DNA of 64,000 bases from Cryptomeria japonica (Eukaryota > Streptophyta > Pinopsida > Cupressales > Cupressaceae), in NCBI RefSeq assembly GCF_030272615.1, contig NC_081413.1, forward strand, positions 561,536,445-561,600,444. The letters are read 5' to 3'. The notes beneath the pieces are model-generated. The model ran no database searches, was not told the origin of the DNA, and saw only the letters and a list, made by a program, of their open reading frames with translations. This document shows positions 35,213 through 47,700 of this stretch, piece by piece (the stretch's first letter is position 1; each line of letters starts with the position of its first letter). The position numbers and the translations under genes were made by a program.

Positions 35213-36887
35213 TGTGCGGGGGAAAAAGTGACACTAAGCAAACATGCCCTAATCTCACTTTCAAGCACACACTTGTGGAATACAAAAGAGCCTAGAGGTA
35301 TCACACAATTGGCTACTTCTTTTTGTGGAAGAGACAGCCATGGGCTACCTATTAGGATTTCTATTCCTTTGTTGCAAATGATAGATAGAATGATGCAAGT
35401 TCAACTATTAACCCTAAAGTGCAAGTATGAACTAATAACAAGATTGCAAAATTAAGATTAAACAATGGAAAGCTGTAAACGCAAGGACAAGACAAGAATG
35501 AAGATGCATACCCAGAGTTAAAATCTGAGTGAAAATGTTTGGGACGGGGCCGCGGGTGCCACTATCCTGATTCTGCCCCTAAAACTGCTCCTGAAACTGC
35601 TATTTTGCAACCTGAAAACTGTCGAAAAGTGCTGAAAACTTGCTGTCTGACAGAGGGACCAGGGCGCCCAGCGCCCCTGTCCCAGGGACCAGGGTGCCCA
35701 GCACCCCTATCCTGGTAGGACCAGGGCACCCCACGCCCCTGTCCTGGTCTTTTACTTTGAAATTTGGTGTGGAGTGTTGTCTCGGCCTGCTTTTCCCAGA
35801 TCTGCAACTTGCGGTGTCGTCCAAATCCCAAAACCTACACTTACATCTGAAAAGGGTATGGTGGGCGGCTATATAGGGTTTTGCCTTAGTCAAACCCCTG
35901 CTTCAGTGATTTCCACCTCCACGAATAGCCAAGTTGTATTGTAAAAGTAATGTGTGTACAGACCTTGTGTGTGTGCAAGATCCTAAAATGCAAGTAAGCA
36001 AACTAGAGCAACCTAGAAAGTAAACCCTAATTGCTTGTAAATGATAATGTAAATGCTCCAAATCAAGTTGCAAAGTGATCTAAAGCATGAATATGAATGA
36101 TATAATGAGGCTTATGCAAAGACATGAAAACAACATGAAATCATACCCAACCCCAAGGGAGGGGTACAAGCCAATCTTTAGTCGGTGATCCCTTATTGCT
36201 CTTCAATGCCTTCAAAGCCCTGAATGAATGAATGAAATTGATGAATGCTTGATGGATGGATGTTGAATGTTGTTGAAGTCTTCAAAGATCTGCTCTTTCG
36301 CTACATAGAAGGTCCCTGAAACCAAAATTCTAGATCCTTTCCAATGAAGAAAGAGAGCTCTTATATATGAAACCCTAGGTCATAATTTCATCTTTTGGTT
36401 GACCTAGAGATTGAATCTCCTACCAATTTCTTGGGGTTAAGCTTTATTTTATGATTGGATCACGCTCCTAAAATTTTGGGAAAAATGTCCGGGACCATGT
36501 GCACTCCGGGCACCATGGTCTCGACAACTTTTCACCAAATTTTCAAGGCTGTCGGATATGATGATTTTAGAGAGAATCCCGAAGTTACAAGTGATTTTGA
36601 GATGTTTTGACCCCCGAAATCAAGCCCCCAAGTTCAAAATAGGACCTAATTAGGGTTTTAGATTAAATGATGTATTGGAAGAATAAAATGAAAGGGGCAC
36701 ACTTTAATGAAAGGGCCCAACTTTATGATGTGGAAGATGATGAAATAGAACCTTAGACCTATTTAATTTAATTAATTAATTGCTAAAGGGGAAATGCAAT
36801 GCAAAATGCAAAATGCACCAAGGTGGGTGCTAAACTAGGTGTGAAATTGTACCACCCTAGCAAGTGCGTACAATTTACGATGCTACA
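35213..36887 (-). repeat. Gypsy-B 3' LTR (left), with extra GC-rich units
   Basis: It runs from TGTGCGGGGG to GATGCTACA on the plus strand. It is longer than its partner mainly because a GC-rich unit of about 30 bases (GGGACCAGGGCGCCC followed by AGCGCCCCTGTCC) is present three times at 35655-35750 but once in the other LTR (near 42453). A short GTGTGTACAGACC difference near 35950 adds to this. On the minus strand CATATATAAGAG near 36365 could be a TATA box. Confidence 0.93.
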
Positions 36888-38767
36888 TTTAGCCCCCACT
36901 TTAGCGGTTATATGAACACTATGTGCATATGCAAGCTAAAGTACAGAAAAGTAAACATTATTTGAAAAAGGATATATCCATAAGTTGTCGAACGAAGCCC
37001 CCAGCGGTATCTGCAGTACTTAGTTAGGAACCACAACCTACAAAACCACATGTTAGATCACAAAAATCACCTAATGCTTACTAAGGAAGGTAATGAAAAT
37101 TCAAGGGTAGCTATATGCCCCCCCCTGTTTCGGCTTGCTAATTTTAGTGAGTTGAAACAGGGTATCATGTTTACCACTTCGAATTGTTAAAGAATATTGA
37201 TGACAAATGCTCACAAGAAGATTTGATATGAGATCAAAAACTAATGGAGAATCATTTAGTAAGAAAGAGGACTAAATCTCAATTCCAACACAACAAAGAG
37301 TGTGAGGATTTGAGAGTTCTCTAACACAAGATGAAGGATGTAAATGGAAACAAAATGCAAAGAGAAGAAAAGAAAGGAAAAAAGCATGAATACACACATT
37401 GGTGATCCATGAGAAGAATAGTGAGAGAGAAAACATGGACTTCTCACCCCTAGATCTTGTCTAGGTGATCCATGGGAAAAAGGACATGGAAAACTAGCCC
37501 CTAGAGTCTATCTAGGTGATCCATGTAAGGGAGGAGAGTGAGAAAGTCTAGCCTTATGCCGCTAGTTCCACTCAACCTCATGCATGTGTGTGTAAGGGAG
37601 GTTAGAAGCACCTCATAGGAGTCTATGCCCGAGTATGCTACAACCTGTATATGTATAGTACAAAAGCATGAAATCTCACTCTAAGAGTCTGTGCTCTAGT
37701 TCCGAGAATAATCACCTTGCATAAAAGAAAAAATGGAGACATCTCGCTCTAAGAGTCTATGCTCTGGTTCTGAGAATGACCCATTGCTCAAAAAGTGTAA
37801 TGTTTATGTCATAAGCAAAGTAGAACAAGGATACCTACCTTCATCATAAAAGAAGATACCCCAAAAATGCAACAACGTCATAGATCCAAGCAAGAGAGTT
37901 TTGCACTCTTTAAGCAAGGATAAGATAGTTGAAAAGGGATATCTTGTAGTATGTGTAAAGGAGATCCTTAGAGGAGAAGAGATCTTTGTATAAAAGACAC
38001 CTATCCCTAAGAGGAATTGTCTTAGACAAATATAACATCTTCTAGAATAAGATAAAGAATGAAATACTTCCTTCTTTTGCAAGGTGAAAGTGATTCTTAA
38101 TGAAGGATGATGCTCTTTTTAACCTAATTGGGAGAGTGAATATATTATGGATGTATTTTACCAAGTGCAAAAGAGGTTGTAGTCAAGGACTTACACCTCT
38201 TGTAAGGGAGAATCCTTGAACAAACAACAACAAATGCATACAAGGAATAACATCAAGTAATAAAGTTCACACCATCCACAAAATAGGAAAAAGTGGATCC
38301 TTAGATAAAAATAAGGAAAGATCATTGCCTTCCAAGGATAAGGACAATGAGAAGGACTTACACAATCTTCTAGAGAGAGATTTAGACATAAGCAAAATGT
38401 ACTACATACTCACATGAGTTCATGCAAGCAAGATATTAGTGTATGTAAAATGCTCCTCACAAGAAGTGGGTAGGATAAGAAAGAGAATACATATCTTCTC
38501 CCATATCTAGGAAAAGAGGATTCTAAAGAAAAGATGATCAATATTTCCACACTATTACCCCAAAGGGAAATTTTAACCATAAAAAGAAGAGATGTATGAA
38601 ATCACTCTTGTCCCCATAGGAACAAGAGATAACAGAAAAAATTAGGCTATTATGTTGCTTTAAAAATATGATTGTACTTGAAATTGTACCATCATGAATG
38701 ACAATGAGCCCCCAATAAATGAGCTACCAATGTCACATAATGATGAGCAACATAATAGCCATTAATG
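36888..38767 (-). other. Gypsy-B 3' noncoding region
   Basis: Nearly 1.9 kb between the ORF stop and the 3' LTR holds no RT, RNase H or integrase motif in any frame. It contains duplicated segments: CTCTAAGAGTCT(G/A)TGCTCT twice (37679 and 37747) and TCTAGGTGATCCATG twice (near 37459 and 37511). TTTAGCCCCCACTTT at 36888, read on the other strand, is the polypurine tract. Confidence 0.75.
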
Positions 38768-41700
38768 TTATTTAAAGACATGATAGATTGAATGAGGTAT
38801 TTGAATATGACATGCTAAACACTCAACCATAAGTGAGATCAAAGACATGTATAAAATGATAAAAATTGAAGAAGAAAAGTCACAAGAAATCTTAGAAGAG
38901 GGATGAGTGTAATTTATCAGAGCCTTATCCCTGGATGAAAGGACTTTATGATGAATAGGAGATAAAGATTCATAAGTGGATTTAGAAATTTGAGGGGATT
39001 CATAAAGAGATTTGTTCATCGCCAAGATTTCCTTATGAGGGAAATGAGAGTTGATAGAAGTAGAAGATGATTTAGTTGAAGTGAGATCATCATCACTACT
39101 AAATATAGCATTCACATTGAGAGATGGTCTTTTAGATGCTTTGGTGGGCTTAGAAAGATTATATCCAAGTCCAAATGAATATTTATGCATGTTATGTTCT
39201 AAAGGAACTTTAATTCCTTGTTCATTTGTGCCACAACCATTTCCACTATAGCCACTCTTAGCCAAAATGTGAAAACCATGACCATAAAGGGATGCTAAAT
39301 CAGAGAGGGATGAAGATGCCCCATAGGTTTTAGTGCTATTTGTATTAGAGGAAGATGTTAAAGAGTTATTTGAATCGGAGGTAGCCACAAAGTTGTTACT
39401 GAATTGCTTAGACAAAGTGGGCTTCTCTTTAGTTTCTTCCTTAGATTTTCCCTTCTCAATCTTAGGCACTCTATATTCTCCTACAAAAGTAGGGTTAAAG
39501 TATAAAGATCCCCAATCATCTTCTGTGAGAATCTTCTTAGGATCAAAAGCCTTTTCATGTGTAGATTCAAGTTGAGAAGAATCTTCTTTAGGAACTTCAG
39601 ATTCACCCAAAGAATTTTGATTATCAAAGGATGATGATTCGTTCATAGGTACAGAGTCATCGCTAGAAGAGGAAGGTTTAGAAGAACTCTCTTTGGAAGT
39701 AGATGTTTGCAAACAAGCTTGAAAATTAGTATCACCTATCAAGGTATATGTCTTATTGTTATAAATGAATTTAACTTGTCTATGCAATGTAGAGGGGACA
39801 GCTCGCATACCGTGAATCCAAGGTCTCCCTAATAACAGGTTGTATGTTAGATTTCCTGACATAACATGGATAGGAGTAGGCAAAGTAACAGGTCCCACTG
39901 TGATGGGTAAGGTGATAATACCTAATGAAGACTTAGCCACATTATCAAAGCCTCGAATGGGATGAGAGTCAGGCTCAATAAGGGATGTATCCACATTCAT
40001 CTTATGCAATAGATTAATGCTACACACATTAAGGCCAGAGCCATTATCTACCAGTGTTCGTCTTATAGCAGTGTCATTTATGATAACCACAATCATCAAG
40101 GGATCATATTGATGTTGAATTTCACTAGTAGGCAATTCATCTTGAGTAAACACAATTTGAGCTTTAAGATTCATCATAGAGTTAACCAAAGACACTATAT
40201 TACTAGATGTATTAGGTGGAGGAACATTCAAATCTTTCAAGGCATCTTGTAACATTCCATGATGAGTGAAAGAAGTTTGGATCAAATCCCAAAGGGATAT
40301 CTTAGTAGGGGTAGCTTTAAGTTGTTCTATGAGATCATATTCCTTAACAATAACTTGTGAAATACATGGAGCTTGCGGAAGAATTGGTTGGGAAGGAGGA
40401 AGTGAAGTTGGGATAACTGGAGGAGGATTAGGTTGCCTATTGTTTCTTGTGTTATAGGTATGAGAAACCGTATTATAACTCTCTCTAGTCAGTTGCTTAG
40501 CATACTCATAAGGGCTCTTAGTAGAATAACCTCCTTGCACAGTAATAATAGGTTTCTTAGGAGTGCAAAAAGAATCATTAGCATAACCACCTTGAACCAC
40601 TAAGATAGGCTTATTTAAAGGCTGAGAATTTTGAGAAGGACAAGCACCTTGGATAGTGAAGAGAGGTTTGTTAGGTGTTTCATTCACACATATCAAATTG
40701 ATTGAGGATGGTTTAGAGGAATGAACAAAGGTGTTGGAACAATTTTTGATAGTCTTCTCTTGCACTAAATTCTTATCATGGATTAAATCAATTTTAGGAG
40801 AGAGACAATGGGTAGGCATATCATCCTCTATCATCAAAGGATCTACATGGGGAATAAACTCTCTAGGAGAAGGATCAAAATTACTCTCTAAAGTCTCACT
40901 TTTGAGAGGGAGATCTTTGAAAGAGATGTTAACCATCTTGCTTTGAACTAGGGCTTCCTTATGAGTAGAACCAAGTTGAGGAGAGGGAGATGCTTTATTT
41001 TTAGAGGGAGAATAATTGAGATTCAAGGAAGGTGAGAAACTATCAAGGGAGTTTTCAATCTTGATTTCATCCCCTTTGGCTAGGGTTCTCTCATGGGATA
41101 GAGAATAATCTACACCTTCTTCTAATGGTTCATCCCAAATAGTGAAGTTGTTGAAAGGAATGTTTGAAGTATTGTTAATTTTGGGAGAGGAGATAACATT
41201 GTTTATTAATTCCTCATCCTTAGGAGGGAGAGCATCAATAGATGTGTTAAACTCATCCTCTTTCCTTAAAATATGTTCAATATGATCTTTAGGGGAGAGA
41301 GAATTAAGGAAATTGCTTATTATTTCATCTTCTTTCTCTAAGGTATGCTTATGGGTAAGACAAACTTTAGGAGAAGGGTAAGCATTTATCATTAATTCAT
41401 CATTTCTATTAGGAATTTTGTTGGAAAAGGAAATGCCATCACTAGGAAATGTAGGGATAATGTCATCTTTTTGCACAAAAGGATCCTCATGAAGGGAGTG
41501 TTTTTTAGGAGACACAAAGTCATCAAGGGCATCATCCAACAAAGCATGATAATATCTATTAAAAGGTTTATCTTTTGATTCAAAAGGAGACACCTCTTCA
41601 TAGAGGGAATCATTGAAAACAACCATGTTACTAGATTTAGTGGAAGAGCTGATAGGAATGTACCCTTGAGAGGAATCATTCGACTTATCTTTCTTATCAC

Positions 41701-41827
41701 AACGAAATGGCATAGTAACAATGTTTATGAGTTTTTGGTAAAATGAAGGTTTGGTATCTTTAGGGTTCAAAAACTCATCTAAAGATTCATCTAATTCATC
41801 TTGGCTACGCAAATAAAAATCTGACAT
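38768..41827 (-). CDS. Gypsy-B 1019-aa protein: retropepsin-like domain plus G-patch
   Basis: A single uninterrupted ORF. Residues 1-460 are acidic and Ser/Asn/Pro-rich with no gag capsid or zinc knuckle I can identify. A repeated phrase KPI.VQGGY lies at about 387-435. Residues 510-535 (LWDLIQTSFTHHGML) resemble the segment before gypsy proteases. The retropepsin-like domain is about 575-690, with VDNGSGLN at 593-600 (Asn where Thr/Ser is usual) and LLGRPWI at 665-671. A Ser-rich linker leads to a G-patch-like motif at about 849-877 (GHGFHILAKSGYSGNGCGT), a class that binds RNA or activates helicases. Replication enzymes are absent. The likely role is an RNA- or particle-associated protein of a parasite element. 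Confidence 0.85.
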   Translation of the reverse strand: MSDFYLRSQDELDESLDEFLNPKDTKPSFYQKLINIVTMPFRCDKKDKSNDSSQGYIPISSSTKSSNMVVFNDSLYEEVSPFESKDKPFNRYYHALLDDALDDFVSPKKHSLHEDPFVQKDDIIPTFPSDGISFSNKIPNRNDELMINAYPSPKVCLTHKHTLEKEDEIISNFLNSLSPKDHIEHILRKEDEFNTSIDALPPKDEELINNVISSPKINNTSNIPFNNFTIWDEPLEEGVDYSLSHERTLAKGDEIKIENSLDSFSPSLNLNYSPSKNKASPSPQLGSTHKEALVQSKMVNISFKDLPLKSETLESNFDPSPREFIPHVDPLMIEDDMPTHCLSPKIDLIHDKNLVQEKTIKNCSNTFVHSSKPSSINLICVNETPNKPLFTIQGACPSQNSQPLNKPILVVQGGYANDSFCTPKKPIITVQGGYSTKSPYEYAKQLTRESYNTVSHTYNTRNNRQPNPPPVIPTSLPPSQPILPQAPCISQVIVKEYDLIEQLKATPTKISLWDLIQTSFTHHGMLQDALKDLNVPPPNTSSNIVSLVNSMMNLKAQIVFTQDELPTSEIQHQYDPLMIVVIINDTAIRRTLVDNGSGLNVCSINLLHKMNVDTSLIEPDSHPIRGFDNVAKSSLGIITLPITVGPVTLPTPIHVMSGNLTYNLLLGRPWIHGMRAVPSTLHRQVKFIYNNKTYTLIGDTNFQACLQTSTSKESSSKPSSSSDDSVPMNESSSFDNQNSLGESEVPKEDSSQLESTHEKAFDPKKILTEDDWGSLYFNPTFVGEYRVPKIEKGKSKEETKEKPTLSKQFSNNFVATSDSNNSLTSSSNTNSTKTYGASSSLSDLASLYGHGFHILAKSGYSGNGCGTNEQGIKVPLEHNMHKYSFGLGYNLSKPTKASKRPSLNVNAIFSSDDDLTSTKSSSTSINSHFPHKEILAMNKSLYESPQISKSTYESLSPIHHKVLSSRDKALINYTHPSSKISCDFSSSIFIILYMSLISLMVECLACHIQIPHSIYHVFK

Positions 41828-42010
41828 TTTGAAATAAAAATTGCATAAAACTTAAACACACAACGCAAAGAAACAAAGAAACACACTCTTTCTTTTTCCT
41901 CCTTTTTTTTTCTTTTTTTTTTTTTGAAAATGAAACTTAAATGAGACACACTAAATCTAGATCTAGATCTAACAAATGTAATGCAAGGTTCACGTCGGGT
42001 TCACCAAAAA
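41828..42010 (-). promoter_or_regulatory. Gypsy-B leader and primer binding site
   Basis: On the minus strand the 5' LTR is followed by TTTT then TGGTGAACCCGACGTGAA (about 42006-41989). This is a TGG-initial sequence of the length expected for pairing with a tRNA 3' end. I cannot say which tRNA. A 30-base poly-purine stretch on the minus strand (41895-41926) precedes the ORF start. Confidence 0.7.
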
Positions 42011-43608
42011 TGTGCGGGGGAAAAAGTGACACTAAGCAAACATGCCCTAATCTCACTTTCAATCACACACTTGTGGAATACGAAAGAGCCTAGAGGTATC
42101 ACACAATTGGCTACTTCTTTTTGTGGAAGAGAGAGCCACGGGCTACCTATTAGGATTTCTATTCCTTTATTGCAAATGATAGATAGAATGATGCAAGTTT
42201 AACTATTAACCCTAAAGTGCAAGTATGAACTAATAACAAGATTGCAAAATTAAGATTAAACAATGGAAAGCTGTAAACACAAGGACAAGACAAGAATGCA
42301 AATGTGTACTCGGAGTTAAAATTTGAGTGAAAATGTTTGGGATGGGGGCGCAGGCGCCACTATCCTGATTCTACCCCTGAAACTGCTCCTGAAACTGCTG
42401 TTTTGCAACCTGAAAACTGTCAAAAAGTGTTGAAAACTTGTTGTTTGACAGAGGGACCAGGGCGCCCCACGCCCCTATCCTTGTCTTTTACTTTTAAATT
42501 TGGTGTGGAGTGCTGTCTCGGCTTGCTTTTCCTAGATCTGCAACTTGCGGCGTCGTCCAAATCTTGAAACCTGCACTTACATCTGAAAAGGGTATGGTGG
42601 GCGGCTATATAGGGTTTTGCCTTAGTCAAACCCCCGCTTCGGTGATTTCCACCTCCACAAATAGCCAAGTTGTATTGTAAAAGTAATGTGTGTGTGCAAG
42701 ATCCTAAAATGCAAGTAAGCAAACTAGAGCAACCTAGAAAGTAAACCCTAATTGCTTGTAAATGATAATGTAAATGCTCCAAATCAAGATGCAAAGTGAT
42801 CTAAAGCATGAATACAAATGATATAATGAGGCTTATGCAAAGACATGAAAACAACATGAAATCATACCCAACCCCAAGGGAGGAGTACAGGCCAATCTTC
42901 AGTCGGTGATCCCTTATTGCTCTTCAATGCCTTCAAAGCCCTGAATGAATGAATGAAATTGATGAATGCTTGATGGATGGATGTTGAATGTTGTTGAAGT
43001 ATTCAAAGATCTGCTCTTTCGCTGCATAGAAGGTCCCTGAAACCAAAATTCTGGATCCTTTCCAATGAAGAAAGAGAGCTCTTATATATGAAACCCTAGG
43101 TCATAATTTCATCTTTTGGCCGACCTAGAGATTGAATCTCCTGCCAATTTCTTGGGGTTAAGCTTTATTTTATGATTGGATCATGCTCCTAAAATTTTGG
43201 GAAAAATGTCCAGGACCATGTGCACTCCGGGCGCCATGGTCCCGACAACTTTTCACCAAATTTTCAGGGTTGTCGGATATGATGATTTTAGAGAGAATCC
43301 CGAAGTTACAAGTGATTTTGAGATGTTTTGACCCCCGAAATCAAGCCCCCAAGTTCAAAATAGGACCTAATTAGGGTTTTAGATTAAATGATGTATTGGA
43401 AGAATAAAATGAAAGGGGCACACTTTAATGAAAGGGCCCAACTTTATGATGTGGAAGATGATGAAATAGAACCTTAGACCTAATTAATTTAATTAATTAA
43501 TTGCTAAAGGGGAAATGCAATGCAAAATGCAAAATGCGCCAAGGCGGGTGCTAAACTAGGTGTGAAATTGTACCACCCTAGCAAGTGCGTACAATTTACG
43601 ATGCTACA
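42011..43608 (-). repeat. Gypsy-B 5' LTR (right)
   Basis: The 1598-bp partner of the left LTR, with a single GC-rich unit near 42453-42485. On the minus strand CATATATAAGAGC near 43087 and CCTATATAGCC near 42611 are candidate TATA boxes. It ends at the AAACC duplication. Confidence 0.93.
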
Positions 43609-43613
43609 AAACC

Positions 43614-43726
43614 GGTAATCACTGAGAAAATCAAACCATTGCTAGTTGAAATGCAAACTCAGACTAATCCATTGGAGGATGGTACAAGAAAATTGGCTAC
43701 TAATGTTGGAAGCACTGAGGTAATTA
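43614..43726 (+). pseudogene. NA-A ORF2, 113-bp fragment between two insertions
   Basis: This short piece reads on from EIVKPV across the Gypsy-B insertion (VITEKIKPLLVEMQTQTNP) to GSTEVI. There Copia-2 entered at target AATTA. The frame resumes after Copia-2 as KVVGQTSGT. It proves that both insertions hit the same ORF. Confidence 0.85.
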
Positions 43727-44785
43727 TGTTGGTATTTTGGTATAGTTTTGTCATTGATGTCAACACCTACTAAAAGCACTTTGAAGATCTAGCAAACATT
43801 CACCAGCAAGCAAGTAACTATTGCATAGTTACTGGTATATGGTACACCGGATGGATATAATGATCACCAACACTTGGTATGGCATGGAAGACACTTGGTA
43901 ATATCGAAGACATCGTGTGGACATCTTATCATGGAGAATTATTCATTGGTATATTCATATTTGCATATTTGCTTTTACTGACAAATAGGTCCAAGGTTAT
44001 CTAGAGTTACACCAGCAGGTTTATCTTTTCCAGATTAGCATGGCATGCTATGGAGATGATTAATTAATGTTGTAAATGCATTAAGCTGACATGTTCAATC
44101 GGTTATTGCATCGGATATTATATTGTTTGTAAAATGTTTTTATTGTAATATCTTGTAGAGTCGACCTACTAAAATTGGTCTTAGGTTATGGTATAAATGT
44201 AAGATCTTAATTGTAAGATCAAGTGTGGAATGCAAAGAAGGTATATTGTGAAGGGATATGCGAGATTAAGTAGAGCTATACATGAAGACATCATTTGAAG
44301 GTGAAGCTAGGGTTTTGTGAAGGCATATCAGCATTACACCGGTACTGAATCGAGCATATGAAGATGCTATTTCAAGAAATACATTCTTATTGGATTTAAC
44401 CATCCAAATTATAGTCAGTGTGACTCCCATTTGTGTTTGAGCAGTGAGCTCTAGGTGCTTGGCCTTTCTGCACATGCAGACCCCATTTATGTACACTTAC
44501 TATCTGCAATAGTATCATCTAATTGTGGGTAAGGTTTCCCACTGTGGTTTTTCCCCTTACAGGGTTTCCACATACAAATATTGGTGTCATGTGTTGTGGA
44601 TGATTCTATGTTTTGATTTCATGCATTAATCTTTACCAGTATTGCATTTATCTGTTAAATTTGTCCACCGATATAACAAACTGTCTCACTAGTATTAAAG
44701 CAGTAATTGATTAAGTTGTTTTTGGTTTAAAGTTTTAGGCAATCGATTCACTCCCCCCGCTCTCAGTTGTCCCCAGGAACTAACA
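43727..44785 (+). repeat. Copia-2 5' LTR
   Basis: A TATA-like TATAAAT lies at 44192-44198. The hairpin block TGTGG...CCACA is at 44543-44572 and GATTCACTCCCCCC near 44747. The primer binding site ATTGGTATTAGAGC starts at 44786, one mismatch from the initiator tRNA-Met complement. Confidence 0.94.
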
Positions 44786-47700
44786 ATTGGTATTAGAGCT
44801 AAGTCCTCTTTTGCAGAAGTTTAACAACTTGAGGAGATCCAATGTCTACAAATTATTTCAGGAAGGACAATCCTAAACTTGATGGAACCAACTATGGGAT
44901 ATGGAAGATCAGAATGGAGACACATCTGAATTGCATTGGAAAGGACATCTAGGATGTTACAAAAAATGGTTATATTGCTCCTACTCAAAGTCAACCTAAT
45001 CCACCTAACTTGACAAAAGATGAGGAAAATGATTGCAAAGCAAGAGAAGCACTTTTGAGTGCATTATCAGATTAGCAGATCATGGGACTATTAGATAGGT
45101 CTACTGCTAAAGCTATTTGGGATCATTTGGAAACATTGAATGAAAGAGATTCCATAGTCAAAATTGCAAAACTTGAAAGCCTCCAGGTCAGGTATGAAAA
45201 TCTAAAAATGGAAGAAGATGAAAGAATTTCTACTTTTATGGAAAGAGTAAATGAAATTGTTTTGGGTATAAAATGTTGTGGAGGAACTCTAAGTGAAGAT
45301 GAAATTGTGTCAAAAGTTTTAAGAGGATTGCCACTGGCATACAAAATGAAGGTTATTGCTATAAATGAATTAAGAATAATACCTAATACATCAGTAACTA
45401 GGGATACACTGATTGGAAAAGTTTCAGCCTTTGAAATTGAAGAATTTGGTCCTGTTGCTACTATAAAGACAGATTTAGCTTTCAAGCATCAACATCATCT
45501 GCATCATCAGTTGACAAATCAGATTGGAAAGCCTTTTATGCAAGAGAACTTGAAGAAAGTAGGAGAGAACTTGAAGAACCTGAAGAACTTGAAGCACTAT
45601 TTGCAAGGAAAATGCCTAAAGGTCTAGTTGGAAGTAAGTATGAAGGTAAACCACCTTTTAAATGTTTTAACTACAATAAGATTAGTCACATGGCTTCAAG
45701 ATGCCCTGATAGACATGCTAGACTAAGAGAAGAAGCTAGAAGGACATACAAACCTAACCCTAAATATCAAAGATACAGATTCATGAAAAATAAGGACAAA
45801 TCTTGTTATGTAGCTGATGAAGGAGTGACTGATGATTTTGAGGAAGATCCGATAGACAATGGAAGGGCTTTTGTTGCTATAGCAGAAGATCAACCAGCAC
45901 CTGCAGTGCAACCAATAGAATAGGCCTTGGTAGCTAAAATTGAGGTAAAAGATGAATGGATAATTGATTCTGGATGCTCACATCATATGGCAAGTGATAA
46001 AGGCAAATTCCTAAACTTTTCAAGAATACAATGGCAGCTTAGTAAGATTTGGAGATGACAAATCTTGTCAAATCAGAGGTAAGGGTTTAGTATCTCTTGA
46101 TGGTAAACATAACACTGACAATGTCTACTATGTTGAAGGATTAAAGCATAATCTTTTGAGTGTTGGTCAATTAGTTGAGAAAGGATTTCAGTTACAATTT
46201 AAGAATGGAAAATGCAAAATCATGAATAGAACTAGTTTAGAAATTGTAACCGGTAATCAGACTAGAGGTAATATCTTTCATTTAAATAACAGTGAGAAGA
46301 CATGTCTGATTGCACATATAGATGAAAGTTGGTTATGGCATAAGAGACTCTATCATGTAAACTTTGATTGCATGGTAAAGATCAGTACTACTAAGGTAGT
46401 TAGAGATTTACCTAAGATTGTCAAACCTCACAATACAATATGTAAGGAATGTCAATTTGGAAAATAGGTTAGAGTTAGTTTCAAAAGTATTCCAGAAAAA
46501 TCTAATAATGCTCTTGATTTAATTCACACTGATTTATGTGGTCCAGCTAGAACTAAAATCTTACAAGGTGATAGATATTTCATGCTAATCATTGATGACT
46601 ATTCTAGAATGTGTTGGGTTACTTTTCTCAGAGAAAAATCAGAAGCACTTGGAAAATTTAAACTGTTCAAAGCAATGGTTGAAAATGAAACCGGTAACAA
46701 AATTAAGTGTTTAAGATCAGATCAAGGAGTAGAATTCACATCTAAAGAGTTTAATACATTCTATGAAATGAATGGAATTAGAAGACAACTATCAGCACCC
46801 TGGACACCTCAACAAAATGGAGTTGTTGAAAGGAAAAACAAAACTATCTTGGATGTAGCAAGAAGTATGTTATCAGAAGCAAATTTACCACATGTGTATT
46901 GGAGAGAAGCAGTCAGTACAATGGTCTATACATTCAACAAAGTTCACATCAAAGGTGAAACTAGTAAGACCCCTCATGAACTATGGTTTGGTATCGCTCC
47001 TACTCTTAAATATTTTAAAATATTTGGAAGCAAATGCTACATTAGAAGAGATGAGTATATTGGGAAATTTGATCCTAGAAGTGATGAAGGTATATTTCTT
47101 GGTTATTCATCTAAGAGTAAAGCATATTGATGTTTTAATAAGAGATTGCAGAAAATTGTTGAAACCACAAATGTAAAGATTGATGAACAATTCAGAGGAA
47201 CTTCAAGGTACATAGATTCTGAACCGGCAATAGAAATTCTAATAAATGAACCTACACTAAATCCACCAATATCATCTGAAAATTCCACTATGACTGAGGA
47301 ACCATAGCAAACAAAGACACCCCGGTATATAAGATTGAATCATTCTGAATATCACATAATTGGAAACAAATACAAAGGAGTTATGACAAGAGGAAGATTT
47401 GCAAATGAAGAGGTATGTCTTATTTCTCAAATTGAACCATCATCAGTTAATGAGGCATGTGAAGATAAGTATTGGACTAAAGCTATGGAAGATGAATTAG
47501 AACAAATTGAGAAAACCAATACTTGGACATTAGTTCCCCGGCCTAAAGATAAAAATGTAATTGGAACCAAATGGGTATTTAGAAACAAACTTAATGAAGA
47601 TGGAAAAGTTATCAAAAATAAAGCAAGACTAGTGTGTAAGGGGTATTCTCAGAAAGAAGGAATTGACTATAATGAAACCTTTGCAATGGTAGCTAGAATT

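Larger units (their letters stand above)
35213..43608 (-). mobile_element. Gypsy-B, non-autonomous Ty3/gypsy element with one intact ORF
   Basis: This 8396-bp element is on the minus strand. LTRs are 35213-36887 (1675 bp, its 3' LTR) and 42011-43608 (1598 bp, its 5' LTR), with a perfect AAACC target duplication at 35208-35212 and 43609-43613. On the minus strand the polypurine tract reads AGTGGGGGCTAAA before TGTAGCATCG, and a TGG-initial primer site follows the 5' LTR. The 5.1-kb interior encodes one 1019-aa protein and lacks RT, RNase H and integrase. The LTR pair looks close apart from indels, and the ORF has no stop, so it is among the youngest insertions here. Confidence 0.93.

Noticed and set aside
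38768-41827. Host gene encoding a 1019-aa protein
   Set aside because: It lies between matching LTRs with a primer site, polypurine tract and target duplication, so it belongs to Gypsy-B.
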